A stretch of 64,000 nt of DNA, from positions 668,555 to 732,554 of the forward strand of contig JAKMXF010000022.1 in the NCBI GenBank assembly GCA_024704765.1. Reading direction: 5' to 3'. The notes under the pieces were generated by a model, which worked only from the letters and a program-made list of their open reading frames with translations, ran no database searches and was not told where the DNA came from. Below are positions 22,862 through 32,800 of this stretch, one piece after another (position 1 is the stretch's first letter; the number at the start of each line of letters is the position of its first letter). The translations under genes and the position numbers were made by a program. The DNA is from Oopsacas minuta (Eukaryota; Porifera; Hexactinellida; Lyssacinosida; Leucopsacidae).

Positions 22862-24076
22862 TCAAAATATAACAATGGGATTATCCTTGTTACGAGTAAC
22901 GACTATTATTTCATTTTCACTATGTGATAAGCATATCCCAGTGGGATTAGTCAGTGTACCGGGTCCTCCAATAGTTTTTTGTTCCCCTCTCGGATTAATC
23001 ACACTGATACAATTATTTTTGTAATCGCTTATGATGCAATTCTCGTGGTTATCAGCTGTAAAAAAGTGGTTTGATTTGAGCACCTCTTCTATTGAATAAA
23101 TATTCTTTTGGTCTGTACCGTCTTTAGCGTAGCTCCTAAGGTTTGGAGTTCTACACTCGAGAATGAAAACACGTTGTTCAGTGACCTTGATACAAATCGG
23201 ACCTTCAGTAGACTGGTCCAGGAAGAATCGCTTAAATGTCAAATCTATATTGTATATTGCAATTCTGTTGTTTAGATAATCTGCCACGTAGAGCTCTTTG
23301 GTACTAGAATCATAATCAATCATTGTAGGAGATTTAAGTTGTCCTTCACGCAAGCCTAGTTCACCCACTACGTTGCATTTTGTGAAGTTTATTAGCTCAA
23401 ACGCGAATATGCAATGCAACTTATGATCAGTAACGAATAACTTGTTTTCAACACAACAAACACCCCATGGTTGAGATAAGTATTTTTGACCAAATTCTCC
23501 CAAAAACTGTCCCTCTATTGTGAATACAAAAATGCAATGTTTATTTCCACATGCGACGAAAATCCGGTCGTTACTATCGACTGCTAACCCATGTGGACAC
23601 TCCATGGGACCTTCATCAGTCCCCAAAGTACCGAATGAACGTTTAGACTTCTTTATACTCGAATAATCTCGAAAGGTTGGCTGAAGTGAACCGAAATTTA
23701 GGATTGAGCTTTTCAGATTGTCTAATTTATTTGTTTTGAAAATGTAATCAAAGGATAGAGACTCACTCCTAATTTTGTCCAATTTCTCTTCAATCTTCGC
23801 ATCAGAACCTGTAATAATATCAGTAACAGGATTACTCTTTACCTTAGATTTGAAATTATCAAATTCTTTGCAATCTTCTTCGATTTTCTTTTGTTCAGCT
23901 ATATCTCCTTCAAATTCACGTTTCAGAGAATTTACGTAATTCAGTAGAGTTTCTTCACGTTTTTTCAACATCTCAATAAGTTCAGAGAATATTTCGCTTA
24001 TAGTATCTATGAGAAGCTGTACTTTCTTTTCAAACTCTAAAAAGTTTGAGTCTCTACCTGATTCACTCGTGGCCAT
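22862..24076 (-). CDS. Coiled-coil plus NHL-repeat protein B (TRIM-like, no RING or B-box)
   Basis: A 404-aa single-exon frame starting MATSESGRDS at 24076. Residues about 13-125 are coiled coil (ELIEMLKKREETLLNYV). From about 150 on there are NHL repeats: GPMECPHGLAVDSNDRIFVA, then LSQPWGVCCVENKLFVTDH, then LKSPTMIDYDSSTKELYVAD, then TLTNPTGICLSHSENEIIVV. It has the same architecture as the convergent neighbour at 21442-22701 but clearly diverged sequence, so any duplication is old. No RING, B-box or filamin domain is visible. It is divergently arranged with SDHA across a 465-bp spacer that may work as a bidirectional promoter. Confidence 0.8.
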   Translation of the reverse strand: MATSESGRDSNFLEFEKKVQLLIDTISEIFSELIEMLKKREETLLNYVNSLKREFEGDIAEQKKIEEDCKEFDNFKSKVKSNPVTDIITGSDAKIEEKLDKIRSESLSFDYIFKTNKLDNLKSSILNFGSLQPTFRDYSSIKKSKRSFGTLGTDEGPMECPHGLAVDSNDRIFVACGNKHCIFVFTIEGQFLGEFGQKYLSQPWGVCCVENKLFVTDHKLHCIFAFELINFTKCNVVGELGLREGQLKSPTMIDYDSSTKELYVADYLNNRIAIYNIDLTFKRFFLDQSTEGPICIKVTEQRVFILECRTPNLRSYAKDGTDQKNIYSIEEVLKSNHFFTADNHENCIISDYKNNCISVINPRGEQKTIGGPGTLTNPTGICLSHSENEIIVVTRNKDNPIVIF

Positions 24077-24541
24077 GTATTCCTAAAACTTTTTAGAATT
24101 CAACTTTTATAACTGTTGTACATTGTTGCTACCTATTTATCCTATGAAATTTGTGAATAATATTACAAGGGGAGTAACCTGAAATGTAAGCCTAACTTTC
24201 AAATAAATTATTCGATCCAAATCCCTCCCAGATAATAATCTGGCATCTGTAATATGTATTGGATTGCAATACATATTACAGATTATATCTTAATATAAAC
24301 ACAATTGCTTGTGATATTGAATTTTTATTCTATCTAATGTAAATGAAAAGTTAATTGATAATGCCGAATTTTGCCACCGAATATATTGCATACAAGAAAA
24401 TTCAAACTGTATTGGTACAGTTAGCAAAGCTACAGAGATTGAACAACAAAACTTGCGTTATACTTCACTAAATTATCATAGTTCATAGTTCTTCCTTTTG
24501 CAACTAGACATACTTGAACAATCTTGATAATTATTTGTTGG
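24077..24541. promoter_or_regulatory. Divergent promoter spacer between NHL-B and SDHA, with a perfect 17-bp inverted repeat
   Basis: The region separates the start codons of two divergent genes. At 24245-24261 and 24267-24283 lie perfectly complementary 17-bp arms (ATCTGTAATATGTATTG) around a 5-bp loop. No TATA box or known factor site was assigned. The palindrome could be a transposon remnant or a binding site. Confidence 0.5.
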
Positions 24542-26470
24542 ATGGCATTTCTGAATACCCTACGCATTGGACTGTCCTCTAAGCTAACTCGCCTCCTTTC
24601 CTGCTCCTCCCTCCCGTACTCTACTCGTAGTTACCAGGTCGTGGATCATACATATGATGCTGTGGTAGTAGGAGCAGGGGGAGCAGGTCTAAGAGCCGCT
24701 TTTGGTCTTGCGGAACAGGGCTTTCGGACCGCTTGCGTAACAAAATTGTTCCCCACCCGGTCCCACACAGTGGCAGCACAAGGAGGTATCAATGCGGCCC
24801 TGGGGAACATGGAGCCAGATGATTGGCGATGGCACCACTACGATACCGTGAAGGGATCTGACTGGTTAGGTGACCAGGACGCTATACACTACATGACCGA
24901 GCAAGCTTCACAGGCTGTGATAGAGTTAGAGAACTATGGTATGCCTTTCTCACGCACTGAGGAAGGGAAGATTTACCAAAGAGCATTTGGTGGACAGAGT
25001 TATAACTATGGGAAGGGTGGGCAAGCTCATAGATGCTGTTGTGTAGCAGACAGGACAGGACACTCCCTCCTACACACTTTATATGGTAGGTCTCTCAAAT
25101 ACGATTGTGAGTACTTTGTGGAGTTTTACGCGTTAGACCTCTTGATGGGAGCAGGAGGGGAGTGTCAGGGAGTTATAGCTATGTGTCTTGAAGATGGAAC
25201 TATTCATCGTTTACGTGCTAAGAACACTATAATAGCTACAGGGGGTTACGGGAGAGCCTATTTTTCATGTACCTCTGCTCACACATGTACTGGTGATGGA
25301 TCGGGAATGGTTACACGTGCAGGCCTACCTAACCAGGATATGGAGTTTATACAGTTCCATCCTACCGGTATTTATGGAGCAGGCTGTCTCATCACAGAGG
25401 GGAGTAGAGGAGAGGGAGGATTCCTGCTTAATTCAGAAGGGGAGCGGTTCATGGAGAGGTACGCCCCCTCTGCGAAAGATCTCGCTTCACGTGACGTAGT
25501 ATCCCGGTCAATGACACTTGAGATCCGTGAGGGTAGAGGGGTAGGTCCATTGAAGGATCACGTCTTGTTACAGCTGTCTCATTTACCCCCAGAGATCTTA
25601 GCTAAACGGTTACCCGGTATCTCAGAGACAGCCATGATATTCTCAGGGGTAGATGTAACCAAAGAACCGATACCAGTCCTCCCCACTGTACACTATAACA
25701 TGGGAGGGGTACCCACCAACTTCAAAGGACAAGCTCTTAAACTAGGACCTAACCTGACAGATCAGATAATACCTGGTTTGTATGCTGCTGGAGAATCTGG
25801 TTGTGCATCTGTACACGGGGCCAATCGTCTGGGAGCAAACTCTTTGTTAGATCTTGTCGTGTTTGGGCGTGCATGTGCCCTTGATATAGGCGCTAATGCG
25901 ATGCCAGGAGACAAACTGCCCCCTCTCTCCCCCACTGCAGGGGAGGAAACCTTTAAATATCTTGATAGGGTACGATATGCGAAAGGTAACACCTCAACAG
26001 CTGAGATCCGTTCTCAGCTCCAACGAGCTATGCAGAATCATGCAGCAGTATTCCGAACAGGACCAGTTATGAAGGAGGGGATAGACAAGATAAATGAGAT
26101 ATACAGATTGTATAGAGAAGATTTGAAGCTGTTTGATCGTAGCTTAATATGGAATTCTGATTTGGTTGAAGCACTTGAATTGGAGAATCTTCTACTTTGT
26201 GCCAAACAGGCCATACATGGGGCGTATGCTCGAGAGGAGAGCAGGGGAGCTCATGCTAGAGAAGACTTTACAAAGCGTATTGATGAATATGATTATGCTA
26301 AGTCATTGGATGGACAGACCAAGCTAGGATTTGAAAAGCATTTCCGGAAGCATACCCTCTCTCGTGTTGATATTGAGACAGGTGACGTCACTCTAGAGTA
26401 CCGACCTGTCATAGATCAGACACTAGATGAAGGATGTCCCAGTGTTCCGCCAGCAGTCAGAGTTTACTAG
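24542..26470 (+). CDS. SDHA: Succinate dehydrogenase flavoprotein subunit, mitochondrial (complex II)
   Basis: A 642-aa single-exon frame starting [10 protein letters not shown], with an Arg/Ser-rich mitochondrial presequence of about 30 residues. It oxidises succinate to fumarate and passes electrons via FAD to SDHB. Visible signatures are the Rossmann motif [13 protein letters not shown] (about 41-53), the covalent-FAD histidine in [18 protein letters not shown] (His75), the substrate region [20 protein letters not shown], and the C-terminal [19 protein letters not shown]. Length is normal for the family and no key residue is missing. The first methionine of the frame is used because upstream codons are non-ATG. 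Absence of introns is notable. Confidence 0.98.
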   Translation: MAFLNTLRIGLSSKLTRLLSCSSLPYSTRSYQVVDHTYDAVVVGAGGAGLRAAFGLAEQGFRTACVTKLFPTRSHTVAAQGGINAALGNMEPDDWRWHHYDTVKGSDWLGDQDAIHYMTEQASQAVIELENYGMPFSRTEEGKIYQRAFGGQSYNYGKGGQAHRCCCVADRTGHSLLHTLYGRSLKYDCEYFVEFYALDLLMGAGGECQGVIAMCLEDGTIHRLRAKNTIIATGGYGRAYFSCTSAHTCTGDGSGMVTRAGLPNQDMEFIQFHPTGIYGAGCLITEGSRGEGGFLLNSEGERFMERYAPSAKDLASRDVVSRSMTLEIREGRGVGPLKDHVLLQLSHLPPEILAKRLPGISETAMIFSGVDVTKEPIPVLPTVHYNMGGVPTNFKGQALKLGPNLTDQIIPGLYAAGESGCASVHGANRLGANSLLDLVVFGRACALDIGANAMPGDKLPPLSPTAGEETFKYLDRVRYAKGNTSTAEIRSQLQRAMQNHAAVFRTGPVMKEGIDKINEIYRLYREDLKLFDRSLIWNSDLVEALELENLLLCAKQAIHGAYAREESRGAHAREDFTKRIDEYDYAKSLDGQTKLGFEKHFRKHTLSRVDIETGDVTLEYRPVIDQTLDEGCPSVPPAVRVY

Positions 26471-26592
26471 CAATACACACTTTATAATATTTATATATTG
26501 ATTAGAGTAGTTAGAAAATCGAAATTTTCGAAATTTCCAATTTTATTTCCTTTCAATTTACTTTTGCATTTATTAGTGTTAGATTTGTTGCA

Positions 26593-27828
26593 ATGAGTTC
26601 GTCACGAGAAATCGAGACTAACAACTGTTGTATAATTCAAGTTACAAACATTTCTCCTTCATGTACCTCTCTCCAGGTTGAGACTCTCTTCTCTCTCCTG
26701 GGTCACATCGAAGAGATGCATTTGTATCCCAAAGAGGAGACATCAGTCGTGTCTTGTCGCTCTTGTTGTATACGTTACTCCACCCCAGAAGAGGCTCGAT
26801 TAGCTACTCACCTAACTAACACTGTATTTATAGACAGAACTATCACTGTTGGACACCCACGCTTTGAGACGATAGCTTCTGAGAGGCAGGTTAGCTACTC
26901 CGAGCTTATGAGTCCTGAGGTACACCGACAGGACTCTAGAGGGGAATCTCCACGGTCTGACCCTGCTATGCAGGATGAGATACGTCGTACTATCTATGTA
27001 GGTAATCTAGCACATGAAACTACTGCTGAGCAGGTTATGAAGTTCTTTGTGGGGTGTGGCGAGATTAAGTTTGTGAGAATGGCAGGTGATCAGTCTCAGG
27101 CGTCAAGATTCGCGTTTTTAGAGTTTACAGATCCGAACTCTATCACACAGGCTATTCAGATGAACGGCGCTATATTCGGGGACAGACCATTGAAAGTTAA
27201 TCACTCTAAGAAAGCTATTGTTAAGCCTAATAACGCTCTGTTGAGATTGGATCCATATTCAAAGGAGAGTGAGGCCTTGAGACGTGTACAGGAGGCTAGC
27301 AGGTTCATTTCTGAGGTAGTGGGGACTAATGAGGAGCATCGTTCCTCTCGTAGTAAGTCCCGTGAGTATAGGAGACCTGGTTACAGTAGCAGGAGGTACA
27401 CGAGGTCTCCAGACTCCAGAAGAGAAAGGTACCAATCCAGGAGCAGATCTCCTGACGAATTCAGGGAACGACAATACTCCAAGAGTTCTAACCATGAGTA
27501 CTCTGAGAAAGCGGATAAACATAGATCATCTGAAAGGAAGAATGGACACCATCACTCTAGAGAGGAGACAAAGACTTCAAAACGTTCTCACTCACACAAA
27601 GAGGGTAGATCTCAGCACTCAGAGAGCCACTCCAGGAGGAAAGATTCGGAGAGACGCTCCCACGTACACGTGAAGAGTAGCACCTACTCTGACGAATCCC
27701 CTCCCAAGCATAAGAGCAAATCTAAACACTCTAAAAAGCACAAGCACCATCACGATCATGAGGAGCATTCTTCTTCATCAAGGAAGAAATCTAGGAGATA
27801 TGAACCAGACTCAGACATGGAGTATTAG
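26593..27828 (+). CDS. SREK1: SREK1-like SR-related splicing regulator (two RRMs plus RS tail)
   Basis: A 411-aa single-exon frame. RRM1 (about 12-90) starts CCIIQVTNISPSCTSLQVE. RRM2 (about 131-206) has RNP2 TIYVGNL (133-139) and RNP1 RFAFLEF (172-178), followed by GDRPLKVNHSKKAIVKP. The pairing KFVRMAGDQSQASRFAF and NHSKKAIVKP is distinctive of SREK1/SFRS12, a nuclear modulator of alternative splicing. The last 170 residues are Arg/Ser/His/Lys-rich with many RS and SR dipeptides (RRYTRSPDSRRERYQSRSRS). It is shorter than the vertebrate protein, mainly in the tail. It begins about 120 bp after the SDHA stop. Confidence 0.9.
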   Translation: MSSSREIETNNCCIIQVTNISPSCTSLQVETLFSLLGHIEEMHLYPKEETSVVSCRSCCIRYSTPEEARLATHLTNTVFIDRTITVGHPRFETIASERQVSYSELMSPEVHRQDSRGESPRSDPAMQDEIRRTIYVGNLAHETTAEQVMKFFVGCGEIKFVRMAGDQSQASRFAFLEFTDPNSITQAIQMNGAIFGDRPLKVNHSKKAIVKPNNALLRLDPYSKESEALRRVQEASRFISEVVGTNEEHRSSRSKSREYRRPGYSSRRYTRSPDSRRERYQSRSRSPDEFRERQYSKSSNHEYSEKADKHRSSERKNGHHHSREETKTSKRSHSHKEGRSQHSESHSRRKDSERRSHVHVKSSTYSDESPPKHKSKSKHSKKHKHHHDHEEHSSSSRKKSRRYEPDSDMEY

Positions 27829-28868
27829 CGCAATTAACAGGTGCATTGAGAAATCAGCTAATAACTGTTAGTACATAATTAGCAGAGAGTAAGACACATA
27901 GTTTTGGATTAATGATAATAATAAATAATCAATAAATAGCTAATGGTATAATATTATTGACTCTCTGTTAATTTATCCTGTCCCTTCAAAATGTATTACC
28001 AGGCAGGAGACTAATAGTACGAGGCTAAAGAGATGGGAACTACGCTAGAGCATATGCATACGTATAATACCAATATGTTATATAACAGACACCGATCATG
28101 GTTAGTAATTTCTACCGGTACTAAGGGCTTGAACATATTTGAGAGTATATTTGTAATTTCAATTTCTCTCTCTCTCTTGTCTCAGATCTGGACGACAACA
28201 GACAACTGGAATGTGATATTTTTCTTTCTTGATCTTCTCCAGATGGATTATGTTATCTGTTCTCACTCAAGGAAGTATGCTCTTAGGTCACATGGTTGTT
28301 GTAATATCCAATTACAAGAGACACCGAGATTATTAACTCATATTCTCAGGGCGCCGAACTTTCTAACAAACTTGAAGGATCCAGGGTTGGGCTCACACAT
28401 GATTTTTTATTAGCTCTATGGGTTTGCAACAAATTCTGGGGGCTGAGCCCCCCTGCCCCCTCGTGTTCGGCGCTTATGCCTAGCTTATAAGTGCATGAAT
28501 CAATTGTGTAAATATGTTACCATGAAAACAACCAACTTTTGCTCCCTATGTTATACTGAAATGTATAGCCGTGGACTATTACAAATTATTATTTATTTGT
28601 TTTCATACATTCTCTGTCTCTACAGCCAGCAGCTTTACATCAAAGTTCTTTAGCGAATCCTCCCTTTAGACCTCAGTAGAGACAATTCGACAACTTCATT
28701 GAAAAGATCATGCCCACTCAAATATAAACAGGATAACTTGTGTTTAGCATGTTTGTTTGCTAAACTGTGTTCATTATACTGAGCACAATGTGCATGTTCA
28801 GCCTAGATTCGATATTCATCTAACTATTATTTGAGTATATATTTAGTTATCACAGTTAGCTAGTTGCA
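27829..28868. other. Spacer with a small inverted-repeat element
   Basis: About 1 kb between SREK1 and MAK16. It includes a 123-bp element at 28351-28473 (listed separately). A 126-codon frame at 28033-28413 has no recognisable domain and overlaps that element, so it is not called. Confidence 0.5.
28351..28473. repeat. Short element with GCGCCGAAC inverted termini
   Basis: Arms GCGCCGAAC (28351-28359) and GTTCGGCGC (28465-28473) are perfect complements. A second internal G/C-rich palindrome (GGGGCTGAGCCCC type) lies at about 28439-28454. GC-rich ends are unlike the surrounding AT-rich DNA. Possibly a non-autonomous DNA transposon; no target duplication was identified. Confidence 0.6.
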
Positions 28869-29606
28869 ATGCAGACTGATGACGTAATCTGGGGATTAAT
28901 TAACAAGGGCTTCTGTTCTTTCAAGGCTCCTAATCGTCCTCTCACATTCTGTAAGAACAAATACAACCTTACAGGTATCTGCTCTAAAAGCATGTGTCCG
29001 CTAGCTAACAGTAGATACGCTACAGTACGTGAACATAGAGGTATGATTTATTTGTATATGAAGACGATAGAGCGATCACATCTTCCTTCTAAATTGTGGG
29101 AGAGAGTTAAACTGTCTAGAAATTATGAAAAAGCTCTGAAACAAATAAACGCTCATCTTATCTACTGGCCTAAGTACATGATCAATAAGTGTAAACAGAG
29201 ATTAACCAGGATTACTCAGTACTTGATTCGAATGCGGAAATTGAAATCTCGCAAAACTGAGAAGATTATCCCCATCAGTCGGAGGACTGAGAAACTTGAA
29301 AAGAGGAAGGAATTACGCGCATTAAATGTAGCTCAGCTAGACACAGCGATTGAAAAACAGCTGCTCAACAGACTTGAGACTGGAGTGTACGGAGATATTT
29401 ATAACTTTCCTGAGAAAGAATTCATAGAACAGGTGGTTTCAGATACGGAGAGTGAGACAGAGTTTGTAGCAGATGATGAGATTGAGGAATCAGAAACATC
29501 TGATGTGGAAGATGTGAAATCTATCCAATCAGAACCTGATTTGGAATATGAATACGAAGTAGAAGGATTGCCTAAAGGCAAAAAGATTAAATTACTAACG
29601 AATTGA
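28869..29606 (+). CDS. MAK16: MAK16 homologue, ribosome biogenesis factor
   Basis: A 245-aa single-exon frame that starts [19 protein letters not shown], the near-invariant MAK16 N-terminus. Family blocks follow: [20 protein letters not shown] (zinc-binding cysteines), [38 protein letters not shown], and [20 protein letters not shown]. The acidic tail ([12 protein letters not shown]) and basic end ([10 protein letters not shown]) are also usual. MAK16 is a nucleolar protein needed for 60S subunit maturation. It is somewhat shorter than the roughly 300-aa vertebrate protein, the difference lying in the acidic tail. Confidence 0.96.
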   Translation: MQTDDVIWGLINKGFCSFKAPNRPLTFCKNKYNLTGICSKSMCPLANSRYATVREHRGMIYLYMKTIERSHLPSKLWERVKLSRNYEKALKQINAHLIYWPKYMINKCKQRLTRITQYLIRMRKLKSRKTEKIIPISRRTEKLEKRKELRALNVAQLDTAIEKQLLNRLETGVYGDIYNFPEKEFIEQVVSDTESETEFVADDEIEESETSDVEDVKSIQSEPDLEYEYEVEGLPKGKKIKLLTN

Positions 29607-29815
29607 TTTTAAATATTATTAATAGTACTAGTCAAATAAACAAGTTTGTATGGCAATCTGCGATTTCGCCAACATAACTAATTGAACGTTTGTATTTTCT
29701 TGTACTCCAAACTGCTGGTGAGTTTACCACACAAAATGTGATTATATTTCTGACACAAACGTAGACCATCTTATTAGTATTACCCCCTAAACTATTCACT
29801 GGAATAAAGCACAAG

Positions 29816-32800
29816 ATGGGAGATAAGAGAAAGTTACAAGCTGAGATTGAACGAACATTAAAAAAAGTTCAAGAAGGCGTTGACCAATTCGATGAAATAT
29901 TTGGGAAAGTACAAACTGCAGCTAACAATAATCAAAAAGAAAAGTATGAAGGAGAACTCAAGAAGGAGATAAAAAAGCTCCAAAGAATGAGAGACCAAAT
30001 CAAAGCCTGGGCAACTTCGAATGACATCAAGGATAAAAAACCCTTACAAGAGTCACGAAAAAGAATCGAAGCGCAAATGGAAAAATTCAAAGTTATCGAG
30101 AGAGAAACAAAAGCCAAACCTTTCTCGAAAGAAGGACTTGGGATGGCAGCTAAGGTAAAGTTTCCTACCTAGAATATTTCTAAAATTTCTATTTTCTCCA
30201 TAAATATTAACATTTCTACTTATATAGGTGGATCCTATGCAAAAGGAGCAAGAAGAGTTGAATGATTGGCTGACGGAAACAATTTACAGACTCAATGTAC
30301 AAGTAGACCAGTTTGACTCGGAAATTGACAGTTTGTATGTGGGCAGTAAGAAAAAGAAACTGGACAGAGATAAGCAAGAGACTGTAGATGAACTGACAAA
30401 TAGGAAAGAAAAACACAAGTTCCACATACAGGTACGACCTTATCTTATTTACCATGCTAATACATTTCACTATGGGTCTGAATCTTTCTAGGAAAACTGC
30501 TCTAGTGGTTGCCCCAATTTAGCGGAATCGATTTTATTATATTTTCATTCAATTACAGTCAACAACTCCTGTTATATCGAAGCTAATGGGATGGCGATAA
30601 TTACTTCGATATAACCGAAGTTTATTTTACTTTGACTGTTTGGGAGCATATTTGGATAAATATCAAACTTCGATATTAGCAGGTATTTCCATAGGCGTAT
30701 CTGGGGGGAGCGAGGGGGCAATGCCCCCAAAAATTTTTTATGAAATGAGAAAAAATAAATGGCTATTTTTCATATTGTTGCTCTCGAGTTACTGGAAATT
30801 TATCTCGGTTCTCTTTACTACAAAACCATAATATTTTCTCTGTTTGTATGCATGTATATAAAATAATGAATGGTGTATTGAAATATTTCACCCTTTTGCC
30901 CCCAATATAGTTTCTCTAGGTACGCTCATGGGTATTTCTATATATTCGAGTTCGATATAATGAGAGTTGACTGTACACTTGGCAATTACTAATATTAAAT
31001 ATTGGTTTGCAGCTCTGCATCCAATTTTGTTTGAACACATTCGCAACGGAGTGACCCACCGGTGGGTCACAGAGATTATAATTTGCCTTGATGATATTAT
31101 TTCAGTATGTTAATCATCCTATAGTTAATGTTAAGTTCTATTGAATTAGCTATACTAGGGTCTTGACCTAAAATTTCTATGACAGAAAAAGTAGACATAT
31201 TTCCCAAGAAATTCCAAATTTCGTAGATTTGTTAGAAAGAGGGTAAAATAATAATCTCAAAAAGTGATTTTTATAATTTTCTGATGCCTCTCGTGAGTCA
31301 GCATTTTGTATAGCTTCACTTTTCGGGGGCCGTTGCGAGCGTGTTAATTTTACCTTGAAGGTTGATTAATGCAGGTTAATCTTGTACCTCATAATTACAC
31401 TGTAATATAATCTTTTAATTTATTATCATTTAAGGCATCAATTACTCATTATAGCGTTTCAATTAACACTGTTAATAATATCACTTATGCAATTTGATAC
31501 ATCTTTATCCAAAACCTGATACCTGTTCCATTCCGTACTATTTATAATTATTACATACATAAACAGTTAATTAATTCCTTAGATGTAATATGTTATATCG
31601 AATTACTCTAACTATTTTAAATTTAGAATACAATTAATTGAATTAAAATTCTAGGCTTTGGAGACAATATTACGTCGTCTTTTCAATCATTCTGTCTGTC
31701 TGGATAAAATTCGCGCAATTCAACAGAACGTAGATTACTATACCGAATGCTGTAGAGAAGGAAATTTCATAGATAATGATGACGTATACGATGAATTACA
31801 GCTGTCAATGGATGATGCACAAGCAGCTCTACACGGGAGTGTATTCGCTGAAGATGAAATTTTGTCTGTCCAGGCCTCACCCACCTCTCTGCAAGTAGCA
31901 CCGCCCATGTCTCCAGCTAGTAAAACAGCTCCTAAGGAAGAGATACCTTGGAAAATGGATATCACAACAGCTGTTGATAACCACCCCTCCCCAAGAAAGC
32001 CTTCAACTGGTACCAGGGGCTCCACGAGCAGTACAAGTGGTACAACTCAACAAACACTTAAGGCAACAGGAAAATCGATTCTCCCTACTACTAAAACAAA
32101 CCACAATCCACCTCTAACAAAGTCCCAGTCCAACCCTGGTCCCTCCTCCACCCCTTCAGTAGTCCCCCCTCCTGTCCGATTGCCTTCCACAAAACCAACC
32201 TCTGCAGGCTACGCGTCGGTAGCTGGTAGCGGACTACAGACTACTGCTATAAATAACCCTCTATATCAAACACAACCACAACCTCCATTAACCCAAACTC
32301 AGACTCATTCCCAATCTCACCATTCTACAGCCGTCTCTACCTCTCTCCCCACCCCATCCCTCCCGATACCTATACCTTATTCTGTGACTCTCTCGTCAAG
32401 TGACGTCACTGCTGAGGACCCCGGACGCCCAACTGGTTCCTCCTCCTTGCCAAAAGAGCCCATGTCCTTGGCACAACAAGCCGCACGTGCAGCTCGCCTT
32501 CCATCTTCTGTCCCTATAACTTCTACAAAACTTCCTCAGAGAACTCCTCCCTCTTCTCTGTCCATCCCTCTACACCAAGCATCTGTCCCTCAACAAGCTA
32601 CCCTCAAATCTTCCTCTCTTCCCTTCCAGCAAGAACCCAAACAGGTTCCTCTAGGCTCCACCCCCTCTCACGAGCCTCCCTCCTTAATCAACTACGCCAA
32701 GCAACCATCAGCTCAAACCAATATTACTCCTATAGAAACTACAAGTTATACTCATAGCAGTACTTGGAACCATTCAGCATTTTCTACACCCTTACAGCAC

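Noticed and set aside
28033-28413. 126-codon plus-strand frame
   Set aside because: No domain, low-complexity Ser/Leu run, and it overlaps an inverted-repeat element.
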